Of a stretch of DNA of 64,000 bases, positions 35,640 to 42,935 are shown one piece after another; the stretch's first letter is position 1; every line of letters begins with the position of its first letter. The position numbers were made by a program, and so were the translations under genes. The notes beneath the pieces are model-generated. The model saw only the letters and a list, made by a program, of their open reading frames with translations. It was not told where the DNA came from and did no database searches. Source of the stretch: an uncultured Selenomonadales bacterium (lineage in GTDB: Bacteria; Bacillota; Clostridia; Christensenellales; QALW01); contig CAJKLB010000007.1 in the NCBI GenBank assembly GCA_905200615.1, forward strand, positions 20,399 through 84,398, given 5' to 3'.

Positions 35640-36518
35640 ATGCCTAAAAGAAAGCGTCGGCTGGGGGATCGCAGAGACGGAAGGAAGATTCGGTCGCTGC
35701 CGCCGATGAATTATGTTTCACCGTTTATTATGAAGACCCGAAGCGATGCGCAAAATTATTTTAAGGCCAGTATTGTGTATGACGATATCGAGGAATATAT
35801 AAAAGAAAAGCGTCAGCAGGGACTTACGGGCTTTGGGTTCATGCATTTGATCGTGGCTGCCTATGTGCGTATGGTTTCACAGCGGCCGGCATTGAACCGT
35901 TTTATTGCGGGACAGCGTATTTTCAGCCGGAATGAGATTGTTTTAAGCATGATGGTAAAAAAAGAAATGAAATTAAACGCGCAGGAAACGGCCATTAAGG
36001 TGCGTTTTCAACCTACCGATACGGCGCAGGATGTCTATCGGCGCATGGAAGAAGCCATTGAAATTGCCCGTAAGCAAGGGGATAGCACAAATCTTGATTT
36101 TGTAGCCCGAGCCATTAACTTTATGCCTGCCATTTTGCTGCGGGCATTCGTGGGGTTCATGCAGCTGCTGGATTATTTCGGCCTGATGCCGAAAGTGATC
36201 AATGAGGCTTCGCCGTTTCACTGCAGTATTTTTGTTTCTAATTTAGGTTCGCTGGGAATTCCGCCGATTTATCATCATTTATATAATTTCGGAAACACAC
36301 CGGTGTTTATCACGTTCGGCGCCAAACGCCGGGAACTTGCTTTGCAGGAGGACGGCAATGTGTGCAAACGAACGGTTGTGGATTATACCGTGGTTACCGA
36401 TGAACGGATTACCGACGGGCATTATATGGCCAGTGCCTTTAAAAGCTTGGAAAAACTGTTCCACTTTCCGGCAAAGCTGGATACTCCGCCGGAGCAGGTA
36501 ATAGAGGATATTGCCTGA
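35640..36518 (+). CDS. Stand-alone 2-oxoacid dehydrogenase E2-like acyltransferase domain
   Basis: A 292-aa protein of the CAT/E2 acyltransferase fold without lipoyl or subunit-binding domains. It has FIMKTRSDAQNYFKASIVYDD, GFGFMHLIVAAYVRMVSQRPALNRF and the late VVTDERITDGHYMASAF. In active E2 and CAT enzymes the last motif is HxxxDG; here the His position is Glu (ERITDG). No E1 or E3 genes are near. It is probably not a classical acyltransferase, and its role is unknown. The N-terminus is very basic (KRKRRLGDRRDGRK). A GGAGG site precedes the ATG. A duplicated terminator follows. Confidence 0.75.
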   Translation: MPKRKRRLGDRRDGRKIRSLPPMNYVSPFIMKTRSDAQNYFKASIVYDDIEEYIKEKRQQGLTGFGFMHLIVAAYVRMVSQRPALNRFIAGQRIFSRNEIVLSMMVKKEMKLNAQETAIKVRFQPTDTAQDVYRRMEEAIEIARKQGDSTNLDFVARAINFMPAILLRAFVGFMQLLDYFGLMPKVINEASPFHCSIFVSNLGSLGIPPIYHHLYNFGNTPVFITFGAKRRELALQEDGNVCKRTVVDYTVVTDERITDGHYMASAFKSLEKLFHFPAKLDTPPEQVIEDIA

Positions 36519-36528
36519 AAAAACAGAA

Positions 36529-36785
36529 ATATCCCGCGAAACGGAGATTTTAAAAGTGCCCACAAAGTCAACACTCTCTTGGTCAGAGATGCCGCTGGCT
36601 CGAAAATCGTTGATTTTGGGACTGCACTATACCATCCTGTATCCTTGAAGAACCGCTTATCAAGCGGTTCTTCGCTTATAATGAGGCCTGTCGCCGGAAA
36701 AACAAAATGCAGCTGAACGCTGCAAAAAAATCAATTTTCAGGTTTGTCTACAGTCTGATATCCCGCGAAACGGGATATTTTTTTA
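36529..36785. repeat. Direct-repeat-bounded 213-bp segment, duplicated terminator
   Basis: ATATCCCGCGAAACGG occurs at 36529-36544 and again at 36758-36773, offset 229 bp. The right copy forms a perfect terminator, ATATCCCG/CGGGATAT plus a T run; the left copy, directly after the acyltransferase stop, is imperfect. The segment between them holds a 12-bp perfect hairpin GAAGAACCGCTT/AAGCGGTTCTTC (36647-36673) and the 12-mer TCTACAGTCTGA. It looks like a small insertion or duplication, with no coding content. It fills the 322-bp gap up to parB. Confidence 0.55.
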
Positions 36786-36840
36786 TGCTTTTGCCAAAGG
36801 GTTGCGGCAGGAAAAAAAGTGAAAATACAGCGGTTAAAGG

Positions 36841-37713
36841 TTAAAACTCTTCTTGGCCGGAGAGCAGAATAATGATGCGCTCTAAGTCGTCACGGTCAAA
36901 GTATTCAATTTCAATCTTTCCTTTTTTATCATTTCCGTTAATGGTCACTTTTGTGCCCATGCGTTGACGCATTTTTTCTTCAATACGGTCAAATTCGGGA
37001 ATACGTACTTTTTGTTTTCGTGCTTTTTGTTTTCGTGCTTTTTGTTTGCCGGCGGCGGCGACCCGTCGTTCGGTTTCCCGCACGGACCAGCCTTCTTTTA
37101 CGCATTTTTCCGCCAGCTCCAAAATCAGGTTTTCTTCTTCTAACGCGGCAAAGGCTCTTCCGTGACCGGCCGATATGGCTCCGGAAGCAATCCATTCTTT
37201 CACTCGCGCGGGCAGTTTTAAAAGGCGCAGGGCATTGGCAATGGCCGGACGCGAGGAACCGATACGCTGAGAAACCTCCTGTTGGGTAAGCTGGAAATCC
37301 TCCATCAGGGCCTGAATGGCAGCGGCTTCTTCTATGGGGTTTAAATCTTCCCGCTGCAGGTTTTCAATCAGAGAAAGCTCACATACCTGGCGGGGGGAAA
37401 GCTCCTTTATAATGGCGGGAACCGTCTGCATTTTCAATAGCCGGCAGGCCCGGAAACGGCGTTCACCGGCAACGATTTCATACCGCTGTCCCACTTTGTG
37501 TACGGTGATGGGCTGCAGCATACCGTTGGTTTTTATGGATTCCGCCAGCGCGGCAATGGTTTCGGAATGAAAGGTCTTGCGCGGCTGTGCTTTGTTTACA
37601 TCGATACTGCTGATGGGCAGCTGATGCACATATTCTTGATCAATGCCGGTTTCAATGGTAATATCTTCACCCATCAGGGCGCTTAAACCGCGGCCGAGGC
37701 CGGAATTTCTCAT
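36841..37713 (-). CDS. parB: Chromosome partitioning protein ParB (Spo0J)
   Basis: A 290-aa CTP-dependent clamp that loads at parS sites and organises the origin region. NSGLGRGLSALMGED opens it. The CTP-binding motif is VAGERRFRACRLL, then SLIENLQREDLNPIEEA and the helix-turn-helix LTQQEVSQRIGSSRPAIANALRLL. The linker near residues 223-237 has a repeat of KQKAR encoded by a 15-bp tandem repeat. It overlaps parA by 4 nt. Three parS-like sites lie about 20 kb away, in line with an origin-proximal locus. Confidence 0.95.
   Translation of the reverse strand: MRNSGLGRGLSALMGEDITIETGIDQEYVHQLPISSIDVNKAQPRKTFHSETIAALAESIKTNGMLQPITVHKVGQRYEIVAGERRFRACRLLKMQTVPAIIKELSPRQVCELSLIENLQREDLNPIEEAAAIQALMEDFQLTQQEVSQRIGSSRPAIANALRLLKLPARVKEWIASGAISAGHGRAFAALEEENLILELAEKCVKEGWSVRETERRVAAAGKQKARKQKARKQKVRIPEFDRIEEKMRQRMGTKVTINGNDKKGKIEIEYFDRDDLERIIILLSGQEEF
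37006..37050. repeat. 15-bp tandem repeat inside parB
   Basis: Three nearly identical units of tgctttttgttttcg run head to tail at 37006-37020, 37021-37035 and 37036-37050. They encode the repeated Lys/Gln/Arg linker of ParB. Such a repeat can change length by slippage without breaking the frame. Confidence 0.8.
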
Positions 37714-38471
37714 ATTGTTCCCTCATTTCTACGGATGATTTCTTTACACAGCGCTTTATAGGCCAGCGCGCCGGGACAGTAATTATCAAATAACTGAATC
37801 GGTACCCCGTAACTGGGGGCTTCGGCCAGCCGCACATTGCGGGGAATATAGGAGGCGTACACCTTGGAAGAAAAATAACGCCGCACCTCCTGTACCACTT
37901 GTTCTGAAAGCTTGGTTCGGGAATCATACATCGTACAGACCACGCCGTCAATTTCAAGGCGGGGATTCAGCCTTTTTTGAATCAGTTTAATCGTATTTAC
38001 CAGCTGTCCCAATCCCTCCAGAGCATAAAATTCACACTGAATCGGTACAAGCACCTTATCTGCGGCGGTAAAGGCGTTTACCGTCAGCAAATCTAAGGAA
38101 GGAGGGCAGTCGATCAGGATATAATCGTATTCGTCCCGCACGGCCGTCAGTGCGTTTTTCAGCAGCTGTTCGCGGTCTTTTAACGCTACCATTTCCACGG
38201 TCGCGCCTGAAAGCGCGGTACTGGCCGGCAGTAAAAACAGCGAAGAAATCTGTGTGGGCAGAATCGTACCGCGAATATCCCGTTGATTGATCAATACGTC
38301 ATAAATACTTGCTTTGTTTTTTTCAATGCCCATACCGCTGGTGGCGTTGCCTTGAGGATCTAAATCCACCAGAAGAACTTTTTTGCCCAAAATAGCCAGG
38401 CCCGCGGCGATATTAATGGCCGACGTGGTTTTTCCCACGCCCCCTTTTTGGTTGGAAACGGCAAATATCAT
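37710..38471 (-). CDS. parA: Chromosome partitioning ATPase ParA (Soj)
   Basis: A 253-aa deviant-Walker ATPase. It begins MIFAVSNQKGGVGKTTSAIN with the KGGVGKTT P-loop, then VLLVDLDPQGNATSGMG and YILIDCPPSLDLLTVNA. It works with ParB in origin segregation and, in Bacillus, in DnaA control and sporulation. It lies 3 bp after the membrane-protein gene and overlaps parB by 4 nt, so all three form one operon. Confidence 0.96.
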   Translation of the reverse strand: MIFAVSNQKGGVGKTTSAINIAAGLAILGKKVLLVDLDPQGNATSGMGIEKNKASIYDVLINQRDIRGTILPTQISSLFLLPASTALSGATVEMVALKDREQLLKNALTAVRDEYDYILIDCPPSLDLLTVNAFTAADKVLVPIQCEFYALEGLGQLVNTIKLIQKRLNPRLEIDGVVCTMYDSRTKLSEQVVQEVRRYFSSKVYASYIPRNVRLAEAPSYGVPIQLFDNYCPGALAYKALCKEIIRRNEGTI

Positions 38472-38474
38472 CGT

Positions 38475-39200
38475 TTACTCCTTGTGTTCTTCTTGCTCTT
38501 TTTCGTTTTTTTCTACGGCGTGAATCAGTCTGTCCGTGCGGGCATTCAGTTGGGCAATACCGCTGCGCACCGCGTTGATGCGTCCTTCCATTTCATTTAG
38601 CTTTTCGGTTAAATAGCGCTGGGAAAAATCCACGGCTTTTCCCGGCAGTTTTCGCAGTGAAAGCATTTGAAACTCTTCTAAAAGGTAGGCCAGACGCCGG
38701 CGGCTGTAAGCCGTCATGGCCGTATAGAGGACTTTAAAAACGGCGTCAAGCGCGGCTAAGGCGAAAAACAGACCGATCAGATTTCCTGTTTCGGCAACGG
38801 GCAGCTCGCTGAGCTTCAGTATGCAGATCGCCGCGGCGGAAAAACCGATAACGGCTATCGCCCGGGAAACGGTTTTCAATACCGAGGTATTCACGAGCAG
38901 GTCATTTTTCAGCAGATAATTATGCAGGGCAACGGTGTCCTCGGCTGAATAAGCGGCATAATAGTCATTCCACATACGCGTTACACGCTTGTCCAGCCGC
39001 AGCGTTTCAATTTTCAGGATGATATCCGATCCCGTTTCAGTACGCAGGATACGGTTGATACGCTTCAAAGAACGCTGTGTAGAGCCGGCACGGGCAAAAA
39101 AACACCATAAAATAAATACAATCAGCATAGCTCCGAAGGTAAGAATAAAAAAATTGGTGCAGTTTGCATAGGTCAGCAGAAAATTTTTCAGTGTGTCCAT
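38475..39200 (-). CDS. Three-segment membrane protein with coiled-coil tail, first gene of the parAB operon
   Basis: A 241-aa protein I cannot assign. Segments near residues 16-36, 111-129 and 138-163 look membrane-spanning. A charged region of about 75 residues separates the first two, and the C-terminal 50 residues (LTEKLNEMEGRINAVRSGI onward) look like a coiled coil. The order TM1, cytoplasmic stretch, TM2-TM3, helical tail resembles the MotA/TolQ/ExbB layout, but sequence identity to those families is not evident. It is separated from parA by 3 bp, so it is made together with the partition proteins and might tie them to the membrane. That role is inference. Confidence 0.7.
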   Translation of the reverse strand: MDTLKNFLLTYANCTNFFILTFGAMLIVFILWCFFARAGSTQRSLKRINRILRTETGSDIILKIETLRLDKRVTRMWNDYYAAYSAEDTVALHNYLLKNDLLVNTSVLKTVSRAIAVIGFSAAAICILKLSELPVAETGNLIGLFFALAALDAVFKVLYTAMTAYSRRRLAYLLEEFQMLSLRKLPGKAVDFSQRYLTEKLNEMEGRINAVRSGIAQLNARTDRLIHAVEKNEKEQEEHKE

Positions 39201-39318
39201 ACAGGGTTCCTCCTCCGGTATTTTCCTTTATTGTATCAGATTTTATGGGTTTTTGTCAAAACAAACAAAAACGGATTTTCCCTAAAAAAAGAAAAACGAA
39301 TCTACAGGGCAAAGAAAT

Positions 39319-39353
39319 CCCCCTTTTGGGCCGGACGATGATGCCAAAGGGGG
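39319..39353 (-). terminator. Terminator-like hairpin after rplI
   Basis: On the minus strand CCCCCTTTGG (39344-39353) pairs with CCAAAAGGGGG (39319-39329), followed by a T-rich ATTTCTTT. It separates rplI from the parAB operon. Confidence 0.55.
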
Positions 39354-39360
39354 AGTTTCT

Positions 39361-39810
39361 TCATTCAATTTCAACAATTACTTTGATTTTGGCTGAAACC
39401 TCAGGAAACAGCTTTAATATCGCGACATATTCGCCCGGCGCCTTGATGGCGGGAATATCGATTTTCTTTTTATCGATTTCAATTCCGTGCTGCGCGGCAA
39501 TCGCTTCGGCAATGTCCTTTGCCGAAACGGCCCCGAACATTTTGCCGTTACCGGCTTTACCTTGAATTTTTACCCAAAGGTTTTCCAGCTTTTTCGCGTT
39601 TTCCTGAGCCTGCTGTTTTTGTACCGCGCGGCGGTGCACCTCGGCGTCCGCGGCGGTTTTTGCGGCGTTTAAGTTGGCGCTGGTGGCTTCCTTGGCTAAC
39701 TTGCGCGGCAATAGAAAATTGCGCGCGTAGCCGTCGCTTACCTCAATAATTTGATCTTTTTTTCCTGAACCTTTTACGTCTGCAAGCAGAATTACTTTCA
39801 TAAAACTCAC
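39361..39810 (-). CDS. rplI: 50S ribosomal protein L9
   Basis: A 149-aa ribosomal protein with the characteristic N-terminal domain MKVILLADVKGSGKKDQIIEVSDGYARNFLLPRKLA, long connecting helix and C-terminal rRNA-binding domain (GKMFGAVSAKDIAEAI). The frame also offers MSFM, with the second Met (39801) as the family start; a GAGGTGAG precedes that ATG. It is monocistronic here, without the usual rpsR or dnaB neighbours. Confidence 0.95.
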   Translation of the reverse strand: MSFMKVILLADVKGSGKKDQIIEVSDGYARNFLLPRKLAKEATSANLNAAKTAADAEVHRRAVQKQQAQENAKKLENLWVKIQGKAGNGKMFGAVSAKDIAEAIAAQHGIEIDKKKIDIPAIKAPGEYVAILKLFPEVSAKIKVIVEIE

Positions 39811-39971
39811 CTCGTTTTTTGCTTTTCTGTGATGGCTTTACCGCGTTTGCGTATATCGAAAAACAGGAACGGTTTTTCGGTATACGGCAAGGAGTCCGCT
39901 CCCCAATGAAAGGGGGAAAACCCATGCGGAGTTTATTCAGAGCGCGTTTTTCAGCATTGGGTTTTTCAAGC

Positions 39972-40823
39972 TTATTTTTCCGCGATAAAGAGTACGCCCA
40001 GTGTGCCCGCGCCGCAGTGCGAGGATATGACGCAGCCGGCTCGGGTAATGTAGATATTTTTGAATTTATTCAGACTCTTTACATAGGTGTATACTTCGTC
40101 AATGATTTCCTGGCTGGTACCGGAATGGGTAATAAATACCATGTCATCCTGCGCGGCAAGAATCTCTTTTTCCATGCCGGTTACATATTTCATGGTAGCG
40201 GTGCGGATATCGCCGCGTACTTTTCTGTCCACTTTGATTACGCCGTCCACCACGGCCAGTGTGGGCCGCAGTTTTAAAGCGGTAGCTCCCCAGGCCGCCA
40301 AAGCGGAGCATCGGCCGCCCTTATGAAGAAATAATACGTTTTCCACCACAAAGCCGGCGCGTACCAGCGGGTTGATCTCTTTTAATTTGGCAAGAATCTC
40401 TTCATACGAAGCGCCGTTTTGTACCATTTTGGCGGCGGTAAGCACCTGAAGACCGATTCCCGTGGAAAGGTTTCGGCTGTCTATTACCGTGATTCTTGCT
40501 TGAGGGATGGTCTTGGCCACGGCGCAGAAAGTTTGATAGGTAGAAGACATTTCTCCGCTGATGGTAAAAACGATGATGTCGTATTCCTCGGCGAACGGCT
40601 CTAAAAAATCTTTTACCGCCGGCGGCGTCGGTGCCGATGTTGTAGGGGTTTTGTTATTTTTATCGGCCCATGCGTAGATTTCGTCCGGTTGGATATCCAC
40701 GCCGTCAAGCCGGCTGACTTCCCCTAAATTTACACACAGCGGAAGAATATCGATGTGATATTGGCTTCTCAGCTCCGGGGAGAGATCGCAGGTGGAATCG
40801 GCAAGAATTTTGATGGGTTTCAT
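39972..40823 (-). CDS. DegV-family fatty-acid-binding protein
   Basis: A 283-aa two-domain DegV protein. It opens KPIKILADSTCDLSPEL and has TSAPTPPAVKDFLEP, FTISGEMSSTYQTF and VIDSRNLSTGIGLQVL. Members bind a fatty acid and, as FakB, present it to the kinase FakA for phosphorylation. No FakA gene is in the window. The ATG at 40823 follows GGAGATTTG; an in-frame TTG at 40829 is less likely. Confidence 0.92.
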   Translation of the reverse strand: MKPIKILADSTCDLSPELRSQYHIDILPLCVNLGEVSRLDGVDIQPDEIYAWADKNNKTPTTSAPTPPAVKDFLEPFAEEYDIIVFTISGEMSSTYQTFCAVAKTIPQARITVIDSRNLSTGIGLQVLTAAKMVQNGASYEEILAKLKEINPLVRAGFVVENVLFLHKGGRCSALAAWGATALKLRPTLAVVDGVIKVDRKVRGDIRTATMKYVTGMEKEILAAQDDMVFITHSGTSQEIIDEVYTYVKSLNKFKNIYITRAGCVISSHCGAGTLGVLFIAEK

Positions 40824-41056
40824 AAGCAAATCTCCTTAAAAAATAAAAAAATAAATACGTTTTTTTGCAGCGGCAGACGCCGCGGTGCTAAAGATAAATC
40901 TGTTTATATTATAGCATAGAACGGTAAAAAGCAAAAGAGCTTTTTATAAGGAATTTGACAGCATAAAGAAGGTGTTCTGTATTTTTCGTATGCCTTTGCC
41001 GCATAAAGGCAGGGCGTTTGGCAAAAGGGGAAGAAGCGCTGCTGCCGTTATATTTT

Positions 41057-41659
41057 TTACGAAAGATACGACAGTAATTCTTCCAGGGGCCGCATTTGGT
41101 TTAAAAGTAAGTTGATTTTGCGGCGGTTTTCTGTAGAATAGGATGTTTGCCCGCAGCCGCTTACGTCACCGGCGCTCAGCCATCCAATAATGGCCGCGTT
41201 GTTTTCCGAAAGTACCGATATTCTGGGAGCGCGGTGAAGCTGAAGCCAAAAATACACCTGAATATTGATGTCCCGGATTTCTTCCGGTTTAAAGGCGGGA
41301 CTAAATGTGGAAAGGATATCTCCCATTTCTTCTTTTAATCCTGAAACAGACGATTTTACCGAGCACCTGCAAAGTTTATTTTGCGGGTTTTTGATCCAGA
41401 TATCATGACCCAGATCAGGGTGCTCAGAATGTTTATCCACGGCCGATTCCGCGTATTTTCCCTGACTGTGCAGCCATTCTATGACCATTCTTTCACTGAT
41501 TTCCCCCATCAGTACATTCATAAATTTTTCCAGGTAGGAACGGCTGTGCAGATCAAAGCGGTCTGTGATAAAATCCGTGAGCTGGGAAGCGTTGCCGATG
41601 CATTCTTTCATTTGTTCTTTGGATAGTTTGTACGCAACGGTATCGGAGGGGGTTATCAT
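41057..41659 (-). CDS. Candidate type II restriction endonuclease, PD-(D/E)XK-like
   Basis: A 200-aa protein that starts 4 nt before the methyltransferase stop. It matches no family I know, but the centre reads HPDLGHDIWIK (Asp82, Asp86) followed 13 residues later by CSVKSS (Ser100-Val-Lys102). That spacing resembles a PD-(D/E)XK nuclease core with Ser in the E/D position, as in some restriction enzymes. The sequence is not EcoRI-like overall. The start relies on an ATG with a GGAGAGAAAAAA spacer. The call rests on gene order and the weak motif. Confidence 0.6.
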   Translation of the reverse strand: MITPSDTVAYKLSKEQMKECIGNASQLTDFITDRFDLHSRSYLEKFMNVLMGEISERMVIEWLHSQGKYAESAVDKHSEHPDLGHDIWIKNPQNKLCRCSVKSSVSGLKEEMGDILSTFSPAFKPEEIRDINIQVYFWLQLHRAPRISVLSENNAAIIGWLSAGDVSGCGQTSYSTENRRKINLLLNQMRPLEELLSYLS

Positions 41660-42702
41660 TTTTTTTCTCTCCTTTCAGAAGGCTCCGCGGGGTTCCCGTG
41701 GATTGGCTGAATAAAAATTCTTTTATAAACGCGCTTTCCGTGTATCAAAGGCTGCGCCACGGCCGAGCGCTTGTCCCACAAACCGTTTGAAAAGCCCTTT
41801 CCCTCACTTTCCGTTGCGCCCAGCAGCCGAAACTGCTCGGGACAATGTTTTTCCAAAAAAGTAACGGGAACACCCATCACGCCGTTATAGTCACAGGGAA
41901 TCGCGTCAGTAAAGGGAACTTCAACGGCGGCGTAGTTATCATACTTTTGATAGCCGGTCTTCCGCACTTGCCTGTGTTTGCTGTATTTCAGATTATCGGC
42001 CATTGTCATCAAGGATAAAGGCTGGTGCCGCTGCCCATGTTCCATATTTGTGAACCAAACAGAGGAAACATTCTTCATGCCGACCCCGTTCACCACTTTA
42101 TCGGCTTGGTCTGTATTTTTTATTTCAAACCACATTCCTCCGCTCCAGCTGCTTTTGCCCGCCCACATTTTTCCGTGCAGAATCAAGGGAAATATTTCTT
42201 TATAGGTAATGCTGTTTTTATTACCGATAATCAAAAATTTTTTTTCGCTTTCCACCAGCCATGCCACAAAGTCTCTGTACAGGGAAAAAGGGGGATTTGT
42301 TATAATCATATCCGCTTCATCCCGCAGTGCTTTTATTTCCTCGCTTCGGAAATCTCCATCTCCGTCAAGATACTGCCACTCGGCGCTGCTGAAAGCTTTT
42401 GAAGTAAGAGAATTCTTTCTTGTAACAACGGAAATCTTTCCGTGTGCCCCGTATTTTTCCTCTTCGGAAGCGCGGCAGGTGCTGATCAGCTTTTTTAATC
42501 CGAAAAATTCAAAATTTTGAAGAAAGAACTTTGTAAAATTGCTTCGGGCCGGATCGTCGCAAGGACAGAGCACGGTTTGATTCCGGAATAGATTCGGATT
42601 ATATTCCCGGTAAGCACGGAGCTCTTTTTCAATATCCTCGTATCGGGTATAAAATTCGTCATTTTTTGTCATTCGGGCTTGGGCTAAATTTTTATTTTCC
42701 AT
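41656..42702 (-). CDS. EcoRI-family adenine-specific DNA methyltransferase
   Basis: A 348-aa N6-adenine methyltransferase of the M.EcoRI family (Pfam EcoRI_methylase). Clear marks are MTKNDEFYTRYEDIEKEL near the N-terminus, VLCPCDDPARSNFTKFF and catalytic motif IV TNPPF at residues 135-139. It overlaps the candidate endonuclease by 4 nt with the methylase first, the usual order for safe establishment. Recognition of GAATTC is possible but not shown; members of this family also occur as solitary methylases. Confidence 0.85.
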   Translation of the reverse strand: MENKNLAQARMTKNDEFYTRYEDIEKELRAYREYNPNLFRNQTVLCPCDDPARSNFTKFFLQNFEFFGLKKLISTCRASEEEKYGAHGKISVVTRKNSLTSKAFSSAEWQYLDGDGDFRSEEIKALRDEADMIITNPPFSLYRDFVAWLVESEKKFLIIGNKNSITYKEIFPLILHGKMWAGKSSWSGGMWFEIKNTDQADKVVNGVGMKNVSSVWFTNMEHGQRHQPLSLMTMADNLKYSKHRQVRKTGYQKYDNYAAVEVPFTDAIPCDYNGVMGVPVTFLEKHCPEQFRLLGATESEGKGFSNGLWDKRSAVAQPLIHGKRVYKRIFIQPIHGNPAEPSERREKK

Positions 42703-42804
42703 AAAAAACCTTTCGCTTTGATAGACCGCGGAGCAGCCGTATCCGTCGCTTTCTTTTTAGGGAGCGTAATGCGTTTTTAAAAACGGTTGTTGGCGGTTTT
42801 CTTT

Positions 42805-42832
42805 ATTATAACAGGTTTGGCTGAAAAATCAA
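42805..42832 (-). promoter_or_regulatory. Sigma-A promoter of the restriction-modification pair
   Basis: On the minus strand TTGATT (42827-42832), a 16-bp spacer and a perfect TATAAT (42805-42810) lie about 100 bp upstream of the methyltransferase. Confidence 0.6.
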
Positions 42833-42935
42833 TCTTTGCTTTGCGGGCGGAAAGAAACAGATTTTGTCGTAAGCAAGGTATTTTTGGCGAAATATGCGCA
42901 TAGAATTTTGCAAAGAAACATCTTTGGGAAAAAAC

